This document shows, one piece after another, positions 9,452 through 18,605 of a DNA stretch of 64,000 bases. The notes beneath the pieces are model-generated. The model did not search any database. It was not told the origin of the DNA and was given only the letters and a program-made list of their open reading frames with translations. This stretch comes from Pseudomonas sp. IPO3778. GTDB taxonomy: Bacteria; Pseudomonadota; Gammaproteobacteria; Pseudomonadales; Pseudomonadaceae. Every line of letters starts with the position of its first letter. Position 1 is the first letter of the stretch. The translations under genes and the position numbers were made by a program. The stretch spans positions 9,335-73,334 of the forward strand of contig NZ_JACARC010000028.1 of assembly GCF_013386825.1 (NCBI RefSeq), read 5' to 3'.

Positions 9452-10651
9452 ATGTCGTTTACCGCCAAACCGCTTGCCGGCCTGAAAGTCATCGAACTCG
9501 GCACCCTGATTGCCGGCCCGTTTGCTTCACGTATCTGCGCCGAGTTCGGCGCCGAGGTGATCAAGGTTGAATCCCCGGATGGCGGCGACCCGTTGCGCAA
9601 GTGGCGCAAGCTGTATGAAGGCACGTCGCTGTGGTGGTTTGTGCAGGCGCGCAACAAAAAGTCGCTGACCCTGAACCTGAAACACCCGGACGGCCTGGGG
9701 ATCCTCAAGCAATTACTGGCGGATGCCGACATCCTGATTGAGAACTTTCGCCCAGGCGTGCTGGAAAAGCTCGGCCTGAGCTGGGAAACCTTGCACGCCC
9801 TGAACCCGAAACTGGTGATGGTGCGCCTCTCGGGCTTTGGCCAGACCGGGCCGATGAAGGATCAGCCCGGGTTTGGTGCGGTGGGCGAGTCCATGGGCGG
9901 CCTGCGTTATATCACCGGTTTCGAGGACCGTCCGCCGGTGCGTACCGGGATTTCCATCGGCGACTCGATTGCCGCGTTGTGGGCGGTGATTGGCGCGTTG
10001 ATGGCCTTGCGGCACCGCGAGGTCAACGGTGGCCTGGGCCAGGTCGTGGATGTGGCGCTGTACGAGGCGATCTTCGCGATGATGGAGAGCATGATCCCGG
10101 AGTTCGACGTATTTGGTTTTATCCGCGAACGCACCGGTAACATCATGCCCGGCATCACGCCCTCCTCGATCCACACCAGCAAGGATGGCAAGCATGTGCA
10201 GATCGGCGCCAATGGTGATGCGATCTTCAAGCGCTTTATGTCGGCCATTGGGCGGGAGGACCTGGCCAACGACCCCGCCCTGGCGAGCAACGATGGCCGC
10301 GACAGCCGTCGCGATGAACTGTACGGGGTAATTGATCGCTGGGTGAATTCGCTGCCACTGGAGCACGTGGTGGAACAACTGAACAAGGCCCAAGTGCCCG
10401 CCAGCCGGATCTACAGCGCAGAAGACATGCTGGGAGACCCGCAGTTTCTCGCCCGCGAGATGTTCCTCCAGGCGAAGCTCCCCGGCGGCAAGGACTTCAA
10501 AATGCCGGGCATCGTGCCCAAACTCTCGGACACACCGGGCAGCTGCGAATGGGTTGGACCACAGCTGGGTGAGCACAACGGCGTGGTGCTCAATGAATTG
10601 GGCTACGACGCGGCGGCCATTACCCGCCTGCGCGAGGCCGGCGCAATCTGA
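9452..10651 (+). CDS. CaiB/BaiF family CoA-transferase (class III)
   Basis: 399 residues with AAGGA before the ATG. Class III CoA-transferase landmarks: LAGLKVIELGTLIAGPFASR at the N-terminus, EVIKVESPDGGDPLR, NLKHPDGLGILKQLL, ENFRPGVLEKLG, RLSGFGQTGP, then the small domain with IYSAEDMLGDPQFLAREM. The family moves CoA between acyl groups; the acyl substrate cannot be read here. Its stop codon overlaps the next start (TGATG), so the two genes are translated together. Confidence 0.87.
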   Translation: MSFTAKPLAGLKVIELGTLIAGPFASRICAEFGAEVIKVESPDGGDPLRKWRKLYEGTSLWWFVQARNKKSLTLNLKHPDGLGILKQLLADADILIENFRPGVLEKLGLSWETLHALNPKLVMVRLSGFGQTGPMKDQPGFGAVGESMGGLRYITGFEDRPPVRTGISIGDSIAALWAVIGALMALRHREVNGGLGQVVDVALYEAIFAMMESMIPEFDVFGFIRERTGNIMPGITPSSIHTSKDGKHVQIGANGDAIFKRFMSAIGREDLANDPALASNDGRDSRRDELYGVIDRWVNSLPLEHVVEQLNKAQVPASRIYSAEDMLGDPQFLAREMFLQAKLPGGKDFKMPGIVPKLSDTPGSCEWVGPQLGEHNGVVLNELGYDAAAITRLREAGAI

Positions 10652-11529
10652 TGGCCCGGCGCTTCATCATTCGACTCTGCCTCCTGGGTTCACTGTTCGT
10701 GGGGTGGCCGCTGTCGAGCCAGGCCCAAGACACCCTGATCTGGCTGTTGCGTGACCTGCCGCCGGTGACGATTTTCGAAGGCCCGCAACAAGGCCAGGGC
10801 GTGCTCGACCAACTGCTGCCGATACTGGCCGAGCACATGCCGGAGTACCGGCACCAGATCCTCCACGTGAACCGGGCACGCGGCATGCAAATGCTCCGTG
10901 ACCCCGGCACCCTGACCTGCGACCCGTCCCTGCTGTGGACAGCGGAACGGGCGAAAACCATTGTGTTTTCCACCCTGGCATTTGCAGCTGTCAGCAATGG
11001 CGTGACGATCCGCCAGAGTGAGCGGGCAGCGCTGGCGCCCTTTGTGGTGGAGGGGACGTTTGACCTGGAAGCTTTTTTGAGTGCCCGGGACGCGCGCCTT
11101 GGCATCATTGCCGAACGCAGCTATGGCGAAATCATTGATGAAGCACTGAAACATGCCGGCGCTCACAAACTGGCACCGCACTACGGCAACGACGCCCTCG
11201 GCAGCTTGCTGCAAATGCAACGCAAGGGCCGGCTGGAGGCGGTGCTGGGTTACTGGACCGAAGTTCGCTACCAGGCGCTGCAACAGGGCATCGATCCCCA
11301 GGACCTGATCTTCTACCCCATCAAAGGCACCGCGCCCTATCAACTGACACGCATTGCGTGCACGGACAATGTCCCCGGCCGCGTGGCCATCGAGCGGATC
11401 AATCAGGTACTGCGCGAGATCCCGCAAGAGCAGTTGCGACAGTCCTACGCCTCCTGGCTCGATCCGGTCATGCGCGAGCAGTACCTGAAAGACAATCCGA
11501 CGTTTTTCCAGGATGCGCCAGGCCCGTGA
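10651..11529 (+). CDS. periplasmic substrate-binding-like protein (TIGR02285-like)
   Basis: 292 residues with a Sec signal peptide (LCLLGSLFVGWPLSSQAQ, cleavage near residue 26). The mature part has the layout of a periplasmic bacterial extracellular solute-binding protein family 3 domain (TLIWLLRDLPPVTIFEG, ILHVNRARGMQMLRDPG, RLGIIAERSYGEIIDEAL, AVLGYWTEVRYQALQQG). No permease or ATPase gene is adjacent, so it is not an evident ABC transporter component. It overlaps the CoA-transferase gene by one base. Ligand unknown. Confidence 0.72.
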   Translation: MARRFIIRLCLLGSLFVGWPLSSQAQDTLIWLLRDLPPVTIFEGPQQGQGVLDQLLPILAEHMPEYRHQILHVNRARGMQMLRDPGTLTCDPSLLWTAERAKTIVFSTLAFAAVSNGVTIRQSERAALAPFVVEGTFDLEAFLSARDARLGIIAERSYGEIIDEALKHAGAHKLAPHYGNDALGSLLQMQRKGRLEAVLGYWTEVRYQALQQGIDPQDLIFYPIKGTAPYQLTRIACTDNVPGRVAIERINQVLREIPQEQLRQSYASWLDPVMREQYLKDNPTFFQDAPGP

Positions 11530-11540
11530 CAAATCGCAGG

Positions 11541-11580
11541 CAAAAAGAAACCCCGAGCAGTGGGGAGACAACTCGGGGTT
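11541..11580 (-). terminator. intrinsic terminator after the DUF3509 gene
   Basis: Stem AACCCCGAG / CTCGGGGTT. Read on the minus strand it is followed by TTTCTTTTTG. It lies in the convergent gap, so it may also limit read-through from the plus strand. Confidence 0.75.
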
Positions 11581-11700
11581 AATAAGGGCCTAAAAAGACC
11601 AGTAACAACGAGCCACAAGCACCGGAGCACAATGCTTGATCTCGCTGTTACAAAATCTGACTCACCTTGCCGTAGGAAGGTTCCCAACAAAAATAATTCT

Positions 11701-11985
11701 TCATGCGCAGGCAATTGGCCGGGTCAGGGCCGCATTGCGCAACGCCGCTATGACCGAGGGTTCCAGGCGTCCTTCGGCAATCATCAGGTCGCGGTGCAAG
11801 CAGTCCACCACATCCACCAATGCACGCTTGTCGGTCAATTGTGCCTGGTCGACTTCACGTTCGACCACGATGGCACCGGCAGGATTCTTTACGGTTACCA
11901 GGCACTCGCCCTGCACACCCGAGGTGGTCAGCGTGACCTGATAAGGGCTCAGTGCTTCACCGAGCAATAGGCTGATACTTTCCAT
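11701..11985 (-). CDS. DUF3509 domain protein
   Basis: 94 residues from the ATG at 11985; GTG codons up to 11997 would add four residues and the choice is uncertain. The sequence (ISLLLGEALSPYQVTLTTSG, EREVDQAQLTDKRALVDVVD, HRDLMIAEGRLEPSV) matches the small soluble alpha/beta DUF3509 family common in Pseudomonas. No function is known. Monocistronic, with its own terminator downstream. Confidence 0.75.
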   Translation of the reverse strand: MESISLLLGEALSPYQVTLTTSGVQGECLVTVKNPAGAIVVEREVDQAQLTDKRALVDVVDCLHRDLMIAEGRLEPSVIAALRNAALTRPIACA

Positions 11986-12277
11986 CTCGATCACCACTCA
12001 ATAGTTCGGGAACAATCGTATAAACGGGGGCTGCCTCTCTCCTAAGTGACTATTTGTCTCGTAGGAAAGTTCGCTTTTTCGTCTTTCAAGGGTTGCCGGG
12101 GATGACGTGTCCAGCATGCGCTTGCAACATGACAACCAAAAAACGGCGGCACATAACTGCTTACTCAATGGGCCGCTGTTTTGGCGCTGATGGCGAGGGT
12201 GAATCCTATACTCGGTGGGTGCTGGTCACGCTGCCACACAGGCCTATCAAAAGCCCCAACTGCGAAGGATGAAGACC
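11986..12277. other. divergent intergenic region, no gene seen
   Basis: Separates DUF3509 (minus) from the small membrane protein gene (plus) and must carry both promoters. I do not recognise a clear -35/-10 pair, operator or RNA structure. An open frame at 12054-12272 has no ribosome binding site or protein-like composition and is not called. Confidence 0.5.
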
Positions 12278-12478
12278 ATGCTGGAACACAACAAAGAGCA
12301 GGCAGTATTAGAGAAAATTCACGCTGACATATCACGGATTTATGCCGAGCAACGCAAGCTCAATGCAGAATCCCACAAGATAACCCGTGAGAATTTCTGG
12401 TATCCCGTGGGTATCGCCATAGGCTTCTTCACTGCTGTGGGGACCGTCATGGCAGTAGCGCAAAAACTGCTCGTTTAA
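12278..12478 (+). CDS. small single-span membrane protein, 66 aa
   Basis: The ATG at 12278 has GAAGGA eight bases upstream; the in-frame ATG at 12269 sits on top of that site and is unlikely. The first 40 residues are charged and helical (KEQAVLEKIHADISRIYAEQ, possible coiled coil). They are followed by one hydrophobic helix (FWYPVGIAIGFFTAVGTVMA) near the C-terminus, giving a tail-anchored inner-membrane layout with the helix in the cytoplasm. A strong terminator follows at once, which supports a real short transcription unit. Function unknown. Confidence 0.65.
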   Translation: MLEHNKEQAVLEKIHADISRIYAEQRKLNAESHKITRENFWYPVGIAIGFFTAVGTVMAVAQKLLV

Positions 12479-12505
12479 ACGACACCCAGCCGGGCCTGCC
12501 AGAAA

Positions 12506-12547
12506 CAAAAAACGCCGCTGACCCACGGAAGGGAAAGCGGCGTTTTT
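12506..12547. terminator. bidirectional intrinsic terminator
   Basis: AACGCCGCT ... AGCGGCGTTTTT flanked by A-runs and T-runs. It serves the small membrane protein gene on the plus strand and thrC on the minus strand. Confidence 0.85.
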
Positions 12548-12563
12548 GTGTAAGCGGTATTCG

Positions 12564-13973
12564 TTACAACGGCTTACCGCGATTGCCATGCTGGCTGACA
12601 AACGCCTGCACAGCTTTCAGGTCATTGGCCAACACGGTGCAACGCTCTTCACGTTCAAACAGGTCGGCCAGGTGCGGTGGCAATTCCAGTGCTTTGCCAA
12701 CACCCGCCTTCTCCACCGCTTCCGGGAATTTGACCGGGTGCGCGGTGCCGAGGATCACCATCGGAATGTCCAGGCTGCGGCGGCATTCGCGCGCGGCCTT
12801 GACGCCAATGGCGGTGTGCGGGTCCAGCAGCTCGCCGGTCTGGGCGTAGACTTCGGCGATGGTCTCGCAGGTTTCGGCGTCGTCCACAGCCAGGGAGTCG
12901 AACAGCTTGCGGGTTTCGGTCCAGCGCTCTTGTTCGACACTGAAACCGCCACCCTGCTTGAAGCTGTCCATCAGGCCGGCCAGGGCTGCGCCGTTGCGAC
13001 CGTGCATGTCGAACAGCAGGCGTTCGAAGTTCGACGAGACCATGATGTCCATCGACGGCGACAGCGTGGCGTGCAGGGTTTCCTTGACGTACTGGTTGCC
13101 GCTCATGAAGCGGTGCAGGATGTCGTTGCGGTTGGTGGCGACGATCAACTGGTTGATCGGCAGGCCCATGTTGCGCGCCAGGTAACCGGCGAAGATGTCG
13201 CCGAAGTTGCCAGTTGGCACCGAGAACGACACTGAACGTGCCGGGCCGCCCAACTGCAGGGCTGCGTGGAAGTAATAAACGATCTGGGCCATGATCCGCG
13301 CCCAGTTGATCGAGTTCACGGCCACCAGGCGCGTGCCCTTGAGGAAGCTCTGGTCAGCGAAGCTGTTCTTGACCATTTCCTGGCAGTCATCGAAGTTGCC
13401 TTCGATGGCGATGTTGTGGATGTTCTCACCGAAGATGGTGGTCATCTGACGGCGTTGTACTTCCGACACGCGCTTGTGCGGGTGCAGGATGAAGATGTCG
13501 ACGTTTTCGCAGTGCTTGCACCCTTCGATCGCCGCCGAGCCGGTATCACCGGAGGTGGCGCCGATGATCACCACGCGCTCGCCGCGCTTTTCCAATACGT
13601 AGTCCAGCAGGCGACCCAGCAGTTGCAGGGCGAAATCCTTGAACGCCAGGGTCGGGCCGTGGAACAGCTCCAGCACCCACTCGTTGCCGTTCAGTTGGCG
13701 CAACGGTGCGATGGCACTGTGGGAAAACACGCCGTAGGTCTCTTCCAGAATCTTCTTGAAGTCGGCATCCGGGATGCTGCCGGTGACGAACGGGCGCATG
13801 ACCCGGAACGCCAGCTCGTGGTACGGCAGGCCGGCCCAGGAGGCGATTTCTTCCTGGGTGAAACGTGGCAGGTTTTCCGGCACGTACAGGCCGCCGTCAG
13901 TGGCCAGACCGGCCAGCAAAACGTCTTCGAAATTCAGGGCCGGTGCCTGGCCGCGGGTGCTGATATAACGCAT
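12564..13973 (-). CDS. thrC: threonine synthase
   Basis: 469 residues from the ATG at 13973, which has GAGGAG upstream. It is a PLP-dependent fold type II enzyme converting O-phosphohomoserine to threonine. The PLP lysine lies in PTLAFKDFALQLLG and the phosphate-binding glycine/serine loop in GATSGDTGSAAIEG. The N-terminal MRYISTRGQAPALNFEDVLL is the typical start of the long ThrC class. It follows hom by 67 bases on the same strand, so hom-thrC form the end of the threonine branch. Confidence 0.96.
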   Translation of the reverse strand: MRYISTRGQAPALNFEDVLLAGLATDGGLYVPENLPRFTQEEIASWAGLPYHELAFRVMRPFVTGSIPDADFKKILEETYGVFSHSAIAPLRQLNGNEWVLELFHGPTLAFKDFALQLLGRLLDYVLEKRGERVVIIGATSGDTGSAAIEGCKHCENVDIFILHPHKRVSEVQRRQMTTIFGENIHNIAIEGNFDDCQEMVKNSFADQSFLKGTRLVAVNSINWARIMAQIVYYFHAALQLGGPARSVSFSVPTGNFGDIFAGYLARNMGLPINQLIVATNRNDILHRFMSGNQYVKETLHATLSPSMDIMVSSNFERLLFDMHGRNGAALAGLMDSFKQGGGFSVEQERWTETRKLFDSLAVDDAETCETIAEVYAQTGELLDPHTAIGVKAARECRRSLDIPMVILGTAHPVKFPEAVEKAGVGKALELPPHLADLFEREERCTVLANDLKAVQAFVSQHGNRGKPL

Positions 13974-14040
13974 GACTGGCTCCTCTAGAGCATGCTTGAA
14001 CAAGGGCCGCCGAACGTGTGGGGCCCTTGCCGCAAAACGA

Positions 14041-15345
14041 TTAGTTCAGGTGTTCGACGCGAATCCGCACCACCGGCCCAACCACGCCCTGCAACGCTTC
14101 AAGCGCGGCGATGGCGTCGTTGATGTGCTGTTCCAGCACGCGGTGGGTCAGCAGGATCATGGGCACCAGGCCGTCTTGTTCTTCGACTTCCTTCTGCATG
14201 ATCGATTCAATGTTGATGCCGCGCTCCGACAGGATGCTGGCCACCTGCGCCAACACGCCCGGGTGATCCTTGGCCTGGATGCGCAGGTAGTAGGCACTTT
14301 CGCAGGCTTCGATCGGCAGGATCGGGTGGGCCGACAGCGAATCCGGCTGGAAGGCCAGGTGCGGTACGCGGTTTTCCGGGTCGCTGGTCATGGCACGAAC
14401 CACGTCCACCAGGTCGGCAATCACTGATGAAGCCGTAGGCTCCATGCCGGCGCCGGCGCCGTAGAACAGGGTCGAGCCGGCCGCGTCACCGTTGACCATC
14501 ACGGCGTTCATCACGCCATTGACGTTGGCGATCAGGCGGTCGGCCGGGATCAGCGTCGGGTGCACACGCAGCTCGATGCCGGCCGGGGTGCTGCGCGCCA
14601 CACCGAGGTGCTTGATGCGGTAGCCCAGGGCTTCGGCGTAGTTCACGTCGGCGGTGGTCAGCTTGGTGATGCCTTCGGTGTAGGCCTTGTCGAACTGCAG
14701 CGGGATACCAAAGGCGATGGACGCCAGGATGGTCAGCTTGTGGGCTGCGTCGATGCCTTCCACGTCGAAGGTCGGATCGGCTTCGGCGTAACCCAGGGCC
14801 TGGGCTTCAGCCAGCACGTCTTCGAAGGTACGGCCCTTCTCGCGCATTTCGGTGAGGATGAAGTTACCGGTGCCGTTGATGATGCCGGCCACCCAGTTGA
14901 TACGGTTGGCGGACAGGCCTTCACGGATCGCCTTGATCACCGGGATGCCACCGGCCACGGCCGCTTCGAACGCCACGATCACGCCCTTCTCGCGGGCCTT
15001 GGCGAAGATTTCGTTGCCGTGCACGGCGATCAACGCCTTGTTGGCGGTGACCACGTGCTTGCCGTTTTCGATGGCCTTGAGTACCAGTTCACGGGCCACG
15101 GTGTAGCCGCCCACCAGTTCGATGACGATATCGATTTCAGGGTTGGTGGCGACTTCGAAGACATCGTTGGTAATCGCAATACCGGTCGTTTGGAACTGAG
15201 GCTTTGGCGTACGCGTGGCAATTTGTGCCACTTCAATCCCACGCCCTGCACGGCGGGAAATTTCCTCAGCGTTACGCTGAAGTACGTTGAAGGTGCCGCC
15301 ACCGACGGTCCCTAACCCACAGATGCCTACTTTGACCGGTTTCAC
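14041..15345 (-). CDS. hom: homoserine dehydrogenase
   Basis: 434 residues with a GTG start. GGGGAG seven to nine bases before the GTG at 15345 supports it over the ATG at 15360, which has no ribosome binding site. The NAD(P) site is VGICGLGTVGGGT. The catalytic domain has VVTANKALIA, AAVAGGIPVIKAIREGLSAN and GIINGTGNFILTEM. The C-terminal ACT domain (AYYLRIQAKDHPGVLAQVAS) is the usual threonine feedback site. It reduces aspartate semialdehyde to homoserine. No fused aspartokinase, as expected for pseudomonads. Confidence 0.95.
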   Translation of the reverse strand: MKPVKVGICGLGTVGGGTFNVLQRNAEEISRRAGRGIEVAQIATRTPKPQFQTTGIAITNDVFEVATNPEIDIVIELVGGYTVARELVLKAIENGKHVVTANKALIAVHGNEIFAKAREKGVIVAFEAAVAGGIPVIKAIREGLSANRINWVAGIINGTGNFILTEMREKGRTFEDVLAEAQALGYAEADPTFDVEGIDAAHKLTILASIAFGIPLQFDKAYTEGITKLTTADVNYAEALGYRIKHLGVARSTPAGIELRVHPTLIPADRLIANVNGVMNAVMVNGDAAGSTLFYGAGAGMEPTASSVIADLVDVVRAMTSDPENRVPHLAFQPDSLSAHPILPIEACESAYYLRIQAKDHPGVLAQVASILSERGINIESIMQKEVEEQDGLVPMILLTHRVLEQHINDAIAALEALQGVVGPVVRIRVEHLN

Positions 15346-15472
15346 TGAAGAACTCCCCATGAAACGGCCGACTCAAGGTCGGCCGTGAAAACAGCCGCAC
15401 AACTGCGGCTCTCTGTTAATGACCCGCCGAATGGTCGGCCAGTCATGATCGTCAAAGGCTCGACGATAGTGC

Positions 15473-16204
15473 TTACTTTGCGTTCAGTGCCAGTTTGGCA
15501 ACTTGCGGCGCCGGCTGGTAGCCCGGAATCACCTGGCCGTCAGCCAAAACGATGGCCGGCGTGCCGTTCACACCAATCGACTGGCCGAGGGCGAACTGCT
15601 TGGAAACCGGGTTGGCGCACTTGGCGGCCTTGATTTCCTTGCCATCGACCATCTTGTCCATGGCGGCTTTCTTGTCGGCCGAGCACCAGACGGCTTGCAA
15701 CTGCTCGTCACCCGGCGAACCCAGACCCTGGCGCGGGAACGCCACGTAGCGCACTTCAACGCCGAGCTTGTTCAGCTCAGGCACTTCGGCGTGCAGTTTG
15801 TGGCAGTAGGGGCAGGTGGTGTCGGTGAACACGGTGATGTGGGTCTTGGTTTCGCCAATGGCCGGGTACACCACGGTTTCAGCCACTGGAATGCCATTGA
15901 TCAGCTTGGACACGCCCAGGCGCTCGGCCTTTTCGGTCAGGTTGACCGGCTTGCCGTCCTTCAACTGGAACAGGTAGCCCTGGACGATGTACTGGCCATC
16001 GGCGCTGGCGTACAGCACGCGGCTACCCTTGAGCTTGACTTCGTACAGGCCGGCCATCGGGCTGGCACTGATGCTTTCAATCGGCGTGTCGAGCTGGAGG
16101 GCTTCCAGGCTCTTGCGGATTGTCTTCTCTGCTGCGTCATCGGCGACGGCAAAGGTTGAGACCAACGCAATGGCTGCGATGGCAAAAATCTGGGTCAAGC
16201 GCAT
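15473..16204 (-). CDS. dsbC: thiol:disulfide interchange protein DsbC
   Basis: 243 residues from the ATG at 16204, preceded by AGGAG; a longer form lacks a site. Signal peptide MRLTQIFAIAAIALVSTFAVA is followed by the dimerisation domain and a thioredoxin fold with CPYC at residues 131-134. It isomerises wrong disulfides in periplasmic proteins and is kept reduced by DsbD. It lies downstream of xerD and upstream of hom on the same strand, as in many pseudomonads. Confidence 0.94.
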   Translation of the reverse strand: MRLTQIFAIAAIALVSTFAVADDAAEKTIRKSLEALQLDTPIESISASPMAGLYEVKLKGSRVLYASADGQYIVQGYLFQLKDGKPVNLTEKAERLGVSKLINGIPVAETVVYPAIGETKTHITVFTDTTCPYCHKLHAEVPELNKLGVEVRYVAFPRQGLGSPGDEQLQAVWCSADKKAAMDKMVDGKEIKAAKCANPVSKQFALGQSIGVNGTPAIVLADGQVIPGYQPAPQVAKLALNAK

Positions 16205-16358
16205 GGGAACTCCTGAAGGCAGATGCAGGGACGGGAGCAGGAACACCGATCTTCAAACACGGGTTTGGGCCGTCCCCTTTGCGAACCGGCAAAGCCTACC
16301 ACAGTTGGGCCGCAGGGCAGCCAGTCGCGGGGAAATTGGGCTTTTTCCGGCGTGTTTT

Positions 16359-17255
16359 TCATCCGCGGGGATGGTGCTTGGCGTGCATCTCCTGCAAACG
16401 TGCCCGCGCCACGTGGGTGTAGATCTGGGTGGTGGACAAGTCGCTGTGCCCCAGGAGCATTTGAACCACGCGCAAATCGGCACCGTGGTTGAGCAAATGC
16501 GTGGCGAAAGCATGGCGCAGCGTGTGGGGCGACAGCGACTTGCCGATGCCCGCCACCCTGGCCTGGTGCTTGATGCGGTGCCAGAAGGTCTGGCGGGTCA
16601 TCTGCTCGCCGCGCTGGCTGGGGAACAGCACGTCGCTAGGGCGACCGTTAAGCAACTCGCTGCGGGCGTCGCGCATGTAGCGTTCGATCCACACAATTGC
16701 CTCTTCACCCATGGGCACCAGGCGCTCCTTGCTGCCCTTGCCCATCACACGCAACACACCCTGGCGCAGGTTGACCTGCTCCAGGGTCAGGCTGATCAGT
16801 TCGGTGACCCGAAGGCCGCAGGCGTACAGCACTTCCAGCATGGCGCGGTCGCGCTGGCCGATGGCTTCGCTCAGGTCTGGGGCAGCGAGTAGAGCCTCAA
16901 CGTCGGCTTCCGACAGGGATTTGGGCAGTGGCCGGCCCAGTTGCGGCATGTCGATTTGCAGGGTGGGGTCGATCGCGATCAGCTTCTCCCGCAGCAGGTA
17001 GCGATAGAAGCCACGCACACCGGAAAGAAAACGCGCAGTGGAACGGGGTTTGTAGTTTTGCTCCAGCCGCCAGGACAAATGGTCGAGGATCAGCTCACGG
17101 CCGGCGTTGAGCAGCTCGAGGTTTTTCTCCTGCAGCCAGCCATTGAACAACGCCAGGTCGCTGCGGTACGCCTGCCGGGTATTGTCCGACAGGCCTTTTT
17201 CCAGCCAGAGGGCGTCGAGGAAGCGGTCTATCTGGGGGTGATCGATGGCGGGCAT
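16359..17255 (-). CDS. xerD: site-specific tyrosine recombinase XerD
   Basis: 298 residues, the same length as E. coli XerD. It has an N-terminal SAM-like core-binding domain (FLDALWLEKGLSDNTRQAYR). The catalytic domain has the pentad: Arg in ACGLRVTELI, Lys in GKGSKERLVP, HTLRH, LLGHSD, and the nucleophile Tyr in TQIYTHV. Together with XerC at dif it resolves chromosome dimers at division under FtsK control. dsbC follows 154 bases downstream, the gene order seen in E. coli. Confidence 0.96.
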   Translation of the reverse strand: MPAIDHPQIDRFLDALWLEKGLSDNTRQAYRSDLALFNGWLQEKNLELLNAGRELILDHLSWRLEQNYKPRSTARFLSGVRGFYRYLLREKLIAIDPTLQIDMPQLGRPLPKSLSEADVEALLAAPDLSEAIGQRDRAMLEVLYACGLRVTELISLTLEQVNLRQGVLRVMGKGSKERLVPMGEEAIVWIERYMRDARSELLNGRPSDVLFPSQRGEQMTRQTFWHRIKHQARVAGIGKSLSPHTLRHAFATHLLNHGADLRVVQMLLGHSDLSTTQIYTHVARARLQEMHAKHHPRG

Positions 17256-17292
17256 GGGAGCTCAAGCTGATGACTGTGGTGTCTGGTAGATC

Positions 17293-17320
17293 CTATCGCG
17301 GGCAAGCCCGCTCCCACAGG
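17293..17320. repeat. solitary REP element (CGCGGGCAAGCCCGCTCCCAC)
   Basis: CGCGGGCAAGCCCGCTCCC matches one arm of the paired repeats at 44.9 kb. No inverted partner is nearby, so this is a singlet or a decayed doublet upstream of xerD. Confidence 0.65.
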
Positions 17321-17408
17321 GGTTTTGTGTGCTGTTTCGATTTCGTGAACAAGCACACGCCAATGTGGGTGCAGCTCGGTCCCGACCCTCTCAACAAATC
17401 GCGGGCAC

Positions 17409-17436
17409 AAAAAAGCAGCCCGTAGGCTGCTTTTTT
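17409..17436. terminator. intrinsic terminator of the rpsP-rimM-trmD-rplS operon
   Basis: AAAAAAGCAGCC-CGTA-GGCTGCTTTTTT, 20 bases past the rplS stop. Perfectly symmetrical, so it can act on both strands. Confidence 0.92.
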
Positions 17437-17455
17437 CTGCATCGGGAAGCTGGAC

Positions 17456-17806
17456 TTAAGCCAGTTTTTCCTTGATGCGAGCCGCTTTACCGGACAGGTC
17501 ACGCAGGTAGTACAGCTTGGCTTTACGTACGTCACCGCGACGTTTAACGGCCATGCTGTCGATTTGCGGGCTGTAGGTCTGGAAAGTACGCTCTACGCCA
17601 ACACCGTTGGAGATTTTACGAACAGTGAAAGCACTGTTCACACCACGGTTGCGCTTGGCAATTACCACGCCTTCGAACGCTTGCAGACGCGAACGGTCGC
17701 CTTCCTTCACTTTCACCTGAACGACAATGGTGTCGCCCGGGGCAAAGGTAGGGATCTCTTTGGTCATCTGCTCTGCTTCGAGTGCAAGGATGATTTTGTT
17801 AGTCAT
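17456..17806 (-). CDS. rplS: 50S ribosomal protein L19
   Basis: 116 residues, standard length. [21 protein letters not shown] and [20 protein letters not shown] are the L19 landmarks. AGGAG lies before the ATG. Last gene of the conserved rpsP-rimM-trmD-rplS operon. The product sits at the 30S-50S interface. Confidence 0.97.
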
Positions 17807-17851
17807 GCTGTGCTCCTAAGGTAAGTCGTCGGACCTACCATCGATACGTTG

Positions 17852-18604
17852 TTAACTATCGTCCCGCGCGAGGATGTATTCCTCGAGCAGCTTCTTCTCT
17901 TCTCCAGAAAGCGAGCGGCTTTCCAGAAGATCGGCGCGTCGTTCATAGGTCCGCCCGAGGGACTGCTGTAAACGCCAACGCCGGATGTGTGCGTGATTGC
18001 CACTTAGCAATACGTCGGGAACACGCTGATCCGCATACACCTCCGGTCGGGTGTAGTGCGGGCAATCCAGCAAACCATCCGTGAAGGAATCTTCCTCCGC
18101 GGAGTCCGCATGCCCTAAAGCTCCAGGCAGCAGTCGTGTAACCGCATCTATCAGGACCATCGCCGGCAGCTCGCCGCCAGACAGGACATAGTCCCCAATC
18201 GACCACTCTTCATCGACATGAGCCTCAATAAAACGCTCGTCAATGCCTTCATAGCGACCGGCAATCAGGATTAATGCTTCCAGATTCGCCAACTCGCGTA
18301 CCGCCGACTGATTCAGCTGACGGCCTTGAGGGGACAGGTAAATTACCTTCGCCTTCTCCCCGGCGGCTGCCTTGGCCTGAACCAACGCATCTTCCAGGGG
18401 CTTGATCTTCATCACCATGCCAGGGCCACCGCCAAATGGGCGATCGTCCACAGTGTGATGTCGATCCGTCGTGTAGTCTCGCGGGTTCCAACAGGTCAGC
18501 TGCAAGAGCCCCTGTTTCACCGCCCGACTGGTGATGCCGTACTCGCTGATGGCGGAAAACATCTCGGGAAACAAACTGATCACTTCAACGCGCAGGTTAG
18601 CCAC
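17852..18604 (-). CDS. trmD: tRNA (guanine37-N1)-methyltransferase
   Basis: 250 residues with a GTG start one base after the rimM stop, so translation is coupled. SPOUT fold: [40 protein letters not shown], and the trefoil-knot SAM site around [14 protein letters not shown] and [18 protein letters not shown]. It methylates G37 of tRNAs reading codons starting with C, which prevents frameshifting. Confidence 0.97.
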   Translation of the reverse strand: MANLRVEVISLFPEMFSAISEYGITSRAVKQGLLQLTCWNPRDYTTDRHHTVDDRPFGGGPGMVMKIKPLEDALVQAKAAAGEKAKVIYLSPQGRQLNQSAVRELANLEALILIAGRYEGIDERFIEAHVDEEWSIGDYVLSGGELPAMVLIDAVTRLLPGALGHADSAEEDSFTDGLLDCPHYTRPEVYADQRVPDVLLSGNHAHIRRWRLQQSLGRTYERRADLLESRSLSGEEKKLLEEYILARDDS

Positions 18605-18605
18605 G

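Noticed and set aside
12054..12272. 72-codon frame with a CPACAC motif upstream of the small membrane protein
   Set aside because: No ribosome binding site, odd composition, and it overlaps the likely promoter and start region of the next gene.
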